This document shows, one piece after another, positions 5,652 through 9,769 of a DNA stretch of 9,769 nucleotides. Under the pieces are notes generated by a model. The model made no database searches, was not told the origin of the DNA, and worked only from the letters and a program-made list of their open reading frames with translations. Source of the DNA: Bacteroidales bacterium (GTDB lineage: Bacteria > Bacteroidota > Bacteroidia > Bacteroidales > UBA3663). The stretch spans positions 1-9,769 of the forward strand of contig JAEDEY010000079.1 in the NCBI GenBank assembly GCA_016293065.1, written 5' to 3'. The translations under genes were made by a program, and so were the position numbers. Numbering within the stretch: position 1 is the stretch's first letter; every line of letters starts with the position of its first letter.

Positions 5652-7439
5652 TTAGTCGAGCTTCAGCACAGCCAAGAAGGCATTCTGTGGCACTTCAACC
5701 TTGCCAATCTGCTTCATGCGCTTCTTGCCTCGTTTCTGAGCCTCAAGCAACTTGCGCTTGCGCGACACGTCGCCACCGTAGCACTTGGCAGTAACGTCCT
5801 TGCGCACCTGCTTGATGGTCTCGCGTGCGATGATCTTCTGTCCGATGGCAGCCTGAACCGCAACGTCGAACTGTTGACGAGGGATGAGCTCCTTGAGTTT
5901 CTCGCACATACGTCGGCCGAAAGGCACGGCATTATCAACGTGGGTGAGTGTAGAGAGCGCATCGACCTGTTCGCCATTGAGCAGTATATCGAGCTTGATG
6001 AGCTTCGACGGACGGAAGTCGTGGATATAATAGTCGAACGACGCATAGCCCTTGGAGATGGACTTGAGCTTGTCGTAGAAGTCGATGACAATCTCGCCCA
6101 GAGGAAGGTCGAAGTAGATCTCAACACGGTTGCCCGAGATGTATTTCTGTTCCACGAGGACACCGCGCTTGTCGAGACAGAGCTTCATGATACCTCCGAT
6201 GAAGTCGGTCTGAGTGATGATGGTGGCACGGATGAACGGCTCTTCGATATGCTCGATGGTCATGACATCCGGCATTCCCGAAGGGTTGTGAATCTCCTTC
6301 TCGACACCATGCTTGTCGAATACCTTGTACGAGACGTTGGGCACGGTGGTGATGACATCCATGTTGAACTCGCGTCCGAGTCGCTCCTGGACAATCTCCA
6401 TGTGGAGGAGTCCGAGGAAGCCGCAGCGGAAGCCGAAGCCGAGAGCGAGCGAAGACTCTGGAGTGAACGAGAGAGAAGCATCGTTTAGCTGGAGCTTTTC
6501 GAGCGATGTACGCAGGTTCTCATAGTCTTCTGGGTCGATTGGATAGACACCAGCAAAGACCATAGGCTTGACCTCCTCGAAGCCCGCAATGGCTTTTTCG
6601 CAAGGATTCTTCTGATGAGTGATAGTGTCGCCAACCTTCACTTCCGAGCTTGTCTTGATGCCCGAACAGATGTAGCCCACGTCGCCGCACTTGACTTCGG
6701 CACGTGGCTCCATGTCCATGCGCAGGATACCCACCTCGTCGGCATCGTATTCCGACCCCGTATTGACGAACTTGACCTTGTCGCCTTTTCGGAGCGTGCC
6801 ATTTACAACCTTGTAGTAGCCGATGACGCCTTTGTAGCTGTTGAATACTGAATCGAAGATAAGTGCCTGAAGAGGAGCATCGGGATCGCCCACAGGTGCC
6901 GGCACTCGCTCGACGATTGCCTCAAGTATCTCTGGCACGCCGAGACCGGTCTTTCCGCTGGCACGCAGTATCTCGCTGCGGTCACATCCGAGCAGTTCAA
7001 CGATCTCGTCTTCCACCAGTTCGGGCATGGCGCTGTCGAGGTCGCATTTGTTGATCACAGGGATGATCTCGAGATTATGGTCGATAGCCATATAGAGATT
7101 GGAGATGGTCTGAGCCTGGATGCCCTGGGTGCCATCGACGATGAGCAATGCGCCTTCGCACGCTGCTATCGAACGGCTCACCTCGTATGAGAAATCGACG
7201 TGACCCGGAGTGTCAATGAGGTTGAGGATATATTTCTCGCCATTGTGAATATAGTCCATCTGGATGGCATGGCTCTTGATGGTGATGCCACGCTCACGTT
7301 CAAGATCCATGTTGTCGAGTATCTGAGCCTGCATGTCGCGCTCCGCTACAGTCTTGGTATATTCAAGCAGACGGTCGGCAAGAGTGCTCTTGCCATGGTC
7401 GATGTGCGCAATAATACAAAAGTTACGGATATTCTTCAT
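5652..7439 (-). CDS. lepA: Elongation factor 4 (LepA), ribosome back-translocase GTPase
   Basis: LepA/EF4 is a translational GTPase that acts on the ribosome; back-translocation and a role in 30S assembly have both been proposed. The 595-residue product matches the usual length of about 600. GTPase motifs are AHIDHGKST (11-19, P-loop), RGITIK (50-55, switch I), DTPGH (76-80, switch II with the catalytic His80) and NKCD (130-133). The characteristic C-terminal domain ends with the basic segment RKRKLLEAQKRGKKRMKQIG. An in-frame ATG 45 bases upstream (7484) would add 15 residues. I chose 7439 because the longer start lies between the -33 and -7 elements of the likely promoter, upstream of the expected transcript start, and because family members begin with a short MKNIRNF-like segment. 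The antiporter gene follows 34 bases downstream. Confidence 0.97.
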   Translation of the reverse strand: MKNIRNFCIIAHIDHGKSTLADRLLEYTKTVAERDMQAQILDNMDLERERGITIKSHAIQMDYIHNGEKYILNLIDTPGHVDFSYEVSRSIAACEGALLIVDGTQGIQAQTISNLYMAIDHNLEIIPVINKCDLDSAMPELVEDEIVELLGCDRSEILRASGKTGLGVPEILEAIVERVPAPVGDPDAPLQALIFDSVFNSYKGVIGYYKVVNGTLRKGDKVKFVNTGSEYDADEVGILRMDMEPRAEVKCGDVGYICSGIKTSSEVKVGDTITHQKNPCEKAIAGFEEVKPMVFAGVYPIDPEDYENLRTSLEKLQLNDASLSFTPESSLALGFGFRCGFLGLLHMEIVQERLGREFNMDVITTVPNVSYKVFDKHGVEKEIHNPSGMPDVMTIEHIEEPFIRATIITQTDFIGGIMKLCLDKRGVLVEQKYISGNRVEIYFDLPLGEIVIDFYDKLKSISKGYASFDYYIHDFRPSKLIKLDILLNGEQVDALSTLTHVDNAVPFGRRMCEKLKELIPRQQFDVAVQAAIGQKIIARETIKQVRKDVTAKCYGGDVSRKRKLLEAQKRGKKRMKQIGKVEVPQNAFLAVLKLD

Positions 7440-7461
7440 TCTGTTATTATAATTTTGGTGG

Positions 7462-7492
7462 CAAAGATAAGGACTTTTCGACAAATAACAAA
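7462..7492 (-). promoter_or_regulatory. Putative promoter of lepA (Bacteroidota type)
   Basis: On the minus strand TTTG (7492-7489) is followed after 19 bases by TATCTTTG (7469-7462), matching the Bacteroidota -33/-7 consensus. Transcription should begin near 7456, leaving a leader of about 17 bases. The promoter lies in the 91-base gap after the nucleotidyltransferase gene. I see no convincing terminator in that gap, so some read-through from upstream is possible. Confidence 0.75.
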
Positions 7493-7530
7493 ATTTATCG
7501 GCGATATATCACTCCAGTCCTGAAAAACTC

Positions 7531-8790
7531 TTATCTTTCACTTGTTTTTTCTGATTCGCTTCTGTGCTTCTTGCGACGAGTTGACTTGTAACGGCGCGGA
7601 TTGTTCTTCGGCCGTGCCTGTGGCAGTTGTGCATTGTCGTAGAAGATCTCGTAGGGGAGAGCCATTTCGCGTTTCAGTCCGTGGTTCAATGCGCGAACCA
7701 TTCGGCGGAAGTAGTTCTTGCGAGTAGCCAAGCCGATGATGAAGTGAGGGAGAGTGCGTGGCTTGCCAATATATTCCCTGTCGCGGAACAGTTCCCTGAA
7801 GCGCAGATAGTCTTTCAGCGTATGTATCACAGTCGAGACCTTCTCTTTGCCTAATAGAGAGTTGCTGAGAAGTGTTAATGCCTTGTCGATGCCATCGATG
7901 ATGGCGATATCTGCAAACAGAGCCACGAGTTTATAGACACTCTCGGTGTGAGAGTGTTCCTTCACCATAGTGTTGAGAGCAAGTCGTGTATGTGACCATA
8001 CCGAGAAGTCGTCCCTCAGGTGGTTTGCCTTGACATTGTCGTCCATGTATTGTTCGAGCCCAGGGAAAAGAAAAGGCATAAGACCGCACTTATACAGGTC
8101 TTCGATGGCTCCTGCCATGTCTTTCGACTTGATTATCTTATGCACTTCATCGCGCATACGCGTTGGTGCAGAGTTCACTATCAGTTCATGCTGGTCAATG
8201 ATAGCCTGCCATGCCAGAGGGTCGAGCTTGAAGTTCTTCTGGTGCTTGAAACGTATGCCTCTGAGCATACGCACAGGATCCTGCTTGAAAATTTCATGAG
8301 GGTCGCCTGCTGTGCGCAGGTAATGATTCTTAAGGTCGGCAATGCCTTTGCCACAAGGGTCAAGAACCTTGCCCGTATGCAGATTCTTGTACAGGGCATT
8401 GCACGTATAGTCACGACGAATAGCGTCTTCGGCAAGAGTGCAGAAATGCGTCTCGATGAGTTCTGTCCCTTCTTCGTTGTACTGCTCGATATGTGGCTCT
8501 ACACATTCAACCAATGTCAGAGTCTTGTCTATGATCACGTCCATCGCCGTGGTGCCATAGCGTTTGTAATAGAACGGTCCCTTGCACTTGTCGGGAAACG
8601 CCTGACACATGTATTCGACAAATTTCTTCTGTCCGTCGGGCATGTCGATGAGCAGGTCGAGATCGGTGAATCGTTCGCCCAACATCTCGTCGCGCACACA
8701 TCCTCCCACCAGATAGATCTTCTGGTAGAACTCAGAGCTCTTGTCGATGCTGTCGTGTATAAATCTTAATACTTTCTCAAATTTATTCAT
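7531..8790 (-). CDS. tRNA nucleotidyltransferase / poly(A) polymerase family protein (PcnB-like)
   Basis: This 419-residue class II nucleotidyltransferase adds nucleotides to RNA 3' ends, either CCA/A on tRNA or poly(A). Head-domain motifs are LVGGCVRDEMLG (27-38), DLD (43-45) with the two metal-binding carboxylates, probable third carboxylate D84, EDAIRRDYTCNAL (121-133) and DPVRMLRGIRF (171-181). By recollection, DPVRMLR, the LFP segment near 241-243 and the very basic tail (residues 393-410, rich in Arg and Lys) resemble E. coli PcnB. An HD phosphohydrolase, common in CCA enzymes, is absent or decayed: the place where ALLHDIGK would be expected reads ALFADIAI (290-297). The upstream ATG at 8865 would give a 25-residue extension inside truA. 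I chose 8790 because it forms an ATGA overlap with the truA stop and begins just before the conserved domain. Poly(A) polymerase versus CCA-adding activity is unresolved. Confidence 0.85.
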   Translation of the reverse strand: MNKFEKVLRFIHDSIDKSSEFYQKIYLVGGCVRDEMLGERFTDLDLLIDMPDGQKKFVEYMCQAFPDKCKGPFYYKRYGTTAMDVIIDKTLTLVECVEPHIEQYNEEGTELIETHFCTLAEDAIRRDYTCNALYKNLHTGKVLDPCGKGIADLKNHYLRTAGDPHEIFKQDPVRMLRGIRFKHQKNFKLDPLAWQAIIDQHELIVNSAPTRMRDEVHKIIKSKDMAGAIEDLYKCGLMPFLFPGLEQYMDDNVKANHLRDDFSVWSHTRLALNTMVKEHSHTESVYKLVALFADIAIIDGIDKALTLLSNSLLGKEKVSTVIHTLKDYLRFRELFRDREYIGKPRTLPHFIIGLATRKNYFRRMVRALNHGLKREMALPYEIFYDNAQLPQARPKNNPRRYKSTRRKKHRSESEKTSER

Positions 8791-9539
8791 ACGAAAATAT
8801 CCTTTGGATATTCTATTTCTTCGAGGAAAAGTGCGTTGGCAGGAGCTGATTCTCCAGCCTTGCATCTGTTTTTGCCTTCGATGACTTGGCAGAACTGTTC
8901 GATGGTCATGCGATGGCGTCCTACCAGAATCATGGTTCCCACTATCGATCGGACCATGTTACGCAGGAAACGGTCTGCCTTGATCACAAAGACATAACTG
9001 CCATTGCTGTCGGTTGTCCACTTTGCCTCCATTATCCTACAGTTGTTGGTCTTGACATCGGTATGCAGTCGGCTGAAGGATGTAAAATCAATATAGTCAA
9101 AAAGTTTCTTAGCAGCTTGATTCATAAGGTCTATGTCCAAATCCCAGAACACCCGATAGGCGTATGGGTTGAATGGATCCTTATTTCTGGTGATGTAATA
9201 TCGATAAGTGCGCGAGATAGGAGAGAAGCGGGCATGGGCATCACCTGTCACAGGCACAATCTTGATTATCGCAATATCTTTAGGCAAAATGCCATTCAGT
9301 CGTCGGGTAAGGTCTTGAGTGTCGATCTTCCTTCCCTCCTCGTCGATTTCGAAATGCGCCACCATCAGTCGGGCATGGACACCAGCATCCGTTCGTCCTG
9401 CACCGACAATGAAAAGCTCTCGCTGCAGGAGCAGTGAGAGCTTTTGTTCTATGGTTTCCTGCACCGACGTTGCGTTAGGTTGACTCTGCCAACCGTGATA
9501 TGCCGTTCCGTCGTATTGCAAGAAGATAAAATATCTCAT
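8787..9539 (-). CDS. truA: tRNA pseudouridine synthase A
   Basis: TruA converts uridines 38-40 in the anticodon stem-loop of many tRNAs to pseudouridine; it acts as a cytoplasmic dimer. The 250-residue length is normal. The N-terminus has the typical YDGTAYHGWQSQPNATSVQ (9-27), and GAGRTDAGVHA (46-56) holds the catalytic Asp51. The C-terminal half shows SFSRLH and FLRNMVRSIVGTMILVGRHRM, the latter split here as FLRNMVRSIVG and TMILVGRHRM, both typical of the family. The start ATG shares one base with the galK TGA (TGATG), and the truA stop overlaps the next start by four bases (ATGA). Translation of the three genes is therefore probably coupled. Pairing with another RNA-end or tRNA-processing enzyme fits its role. 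Confidence 0.97.
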   Translation of the reverse strand: MRYFIFLQYDGTAYHGWQSQPNATSVQETIEQKLSLLLQRELFIVGAGRTDAGVHARLMVAHFEIDEEGRKIDTQDLTRRLNGILPKDIAIIKIVPVTGDAHARFSPISRTYRYYITRNKDPFNPYAYRVFWDLDIDLMNQAAKKLFDYIDFTSFSRLHTDVKTNNCRIMEAKWTTDSNGSYVFVIKADRFLRNMVRSIVGTMILVGRHRMTIEQFCQVIEGKNRCKAGESAPANALFLEEIEYPKDIFV

Positions 9540-9769
9540 CAGACAAGTTTGCGTGAACCATCGCCAATCACTACGTCGATAACGCCTGGCTTCTTGCCAA
9601 ACTTCTCGGCATACTTGATGTTGGCTGTTGCGATAAACTTGTCATAGAGGTCTTCCTTCACGAGGTTGATAGTACAGCCTCCGAATCCGCCTCCCATGAC
9701 ACGTGAACCTGTCACACCACACTCCTTGGCAATATCGTTAAGGAAGTCGAGCTCTTCGCAGCTTACCTT
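9539..9769 (-). CDS. galK: Galactokinase, C-terminal part (N-terminus beyond window)
   Basis: Seventy-six in-frame residues precede a TGA at 9541-9539, and the frame is open to the right edge. The segment GSRVMGGGFGGCTINLV matches GHMP-kinase motif 3 of galactokinase (usually GARMTGGGFGGC), which helps form the ATP and galactose site. The tail ending in IDVVIGDGSRKLV also fits a galactokinase C-terminus. GalK phosphorylates alpha-D-galactose to galactose-1-phosphate in the Leloir pathway. The catalytic Arg and Asp, the galactokinase signature and the promoter would lie outside the window. The other GHMP kinases (mevalonate kinase, homoserine kinase) are less likely given the motif wording. 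It is the first visible gene of the galK-truA-nucleotidyltransferase run. Confidence 0.9.
   Translation of the reverse strand, partial: KVSCEELDFLNDIAKECGVTGSRVMGGGFGGCTINLVKEDLYDKFIATANIKYAEKFGKKPGVIDVVIGDGSRKLV

Noticed and set aside
5874..6488. Plus-strand open frame of 204 codons opposite lepA
   Set aside because: It is antisense to lepA, rich in Glu/Asp/Leu/Val as expected for a shadow frame, and has no promoter or motif.
7470..7521. AGGACT / AGTCCT inverted repeat in the gap between the nucleotidyltransferase and lepA, considered as a terminator
   Set aside because: The arms are only 6 bases with a 40-base loop and no following T-run; the pairing is likely chance.
8020..8769. Long plus-strand open frame (249 codons) opposite the nucleotidyltransferase
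   Set aside because: It lies fully antisense to a well-supported conserved gene and its translation has no family features.
1..9769. Mobile element, CRISPR array, prophage or defence island
   Set aside because: No transposase, integrase, direct-repeat array, terminal repeats or defence-type genes are seen; nearly all bases belong to housekeeping genes.

Overview
This window looks like chromosomal housekeeping DNA from a member of the Bacteroidota, most likely a Prevotella/Segatella-type species. Three observations support this. The putative promoters have the Bacteroidota form (TTG or TTTG, 19-20 bases, then TAnnTTTG) and not the sigma-70 form. Start codons generally lack strong Shine-Dalgarno sequences. 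The gene content and protein sequences (AsnA, an NhaD-like antiporter, a Pif1-like helicase, AroB) also fit that group. The genus is inferred from general resemblance and was not tested by any search.

Layout from left to right. Positions 1-2849 hold two minus-strand genes, aroB followed by a Pif1-like helicase that runs off the left edge. They appear to be transcribed from a promoter at 2892-2923. A 373-base divergent intergenic region (2850-3222) holds this promoter, a facing promoter for asnA, several short AT-rich repeats, and an asnA leader with a clear inverted repeat. asnA (3223-4257) is the only plus-strand gene. It converges on the next operon, and a bidirectional hairpin terminator (4276-4311) separates them. 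Positions 4325-7439 are minus strand: lepA from its own promoter, then an NhaD/CitM-type antiporter 34 bases downstream. Positions 7531-9769 are minus strand: the end of galK, truA, and a tRNA nucleotidyltransferase/poly(A) polymerase-family gene, joined by overlapping stop and start codons.

Functionally the window covers amino-acid biosynthesis (AroB for the shikimate pathway, AsnA for asparagine), translation and RNA processing (LepA, TruA, nucleotidyltransferase), DNA metabolism (helicase), ion homeostasis (antiporter) and galactose use (GalK). I see no mobile element, CRISPR array, rRNA, tRNA or defence system. The points most worth a second look are the asnA leader (a bulged hairpin of 44 nt overlapping an 18-codon ORF with two Asn codons) and the nucleotidyltransferase, whose features resemble PcnB poly(A) polymerase more than a standard HD-type CCA-adding enzyme.
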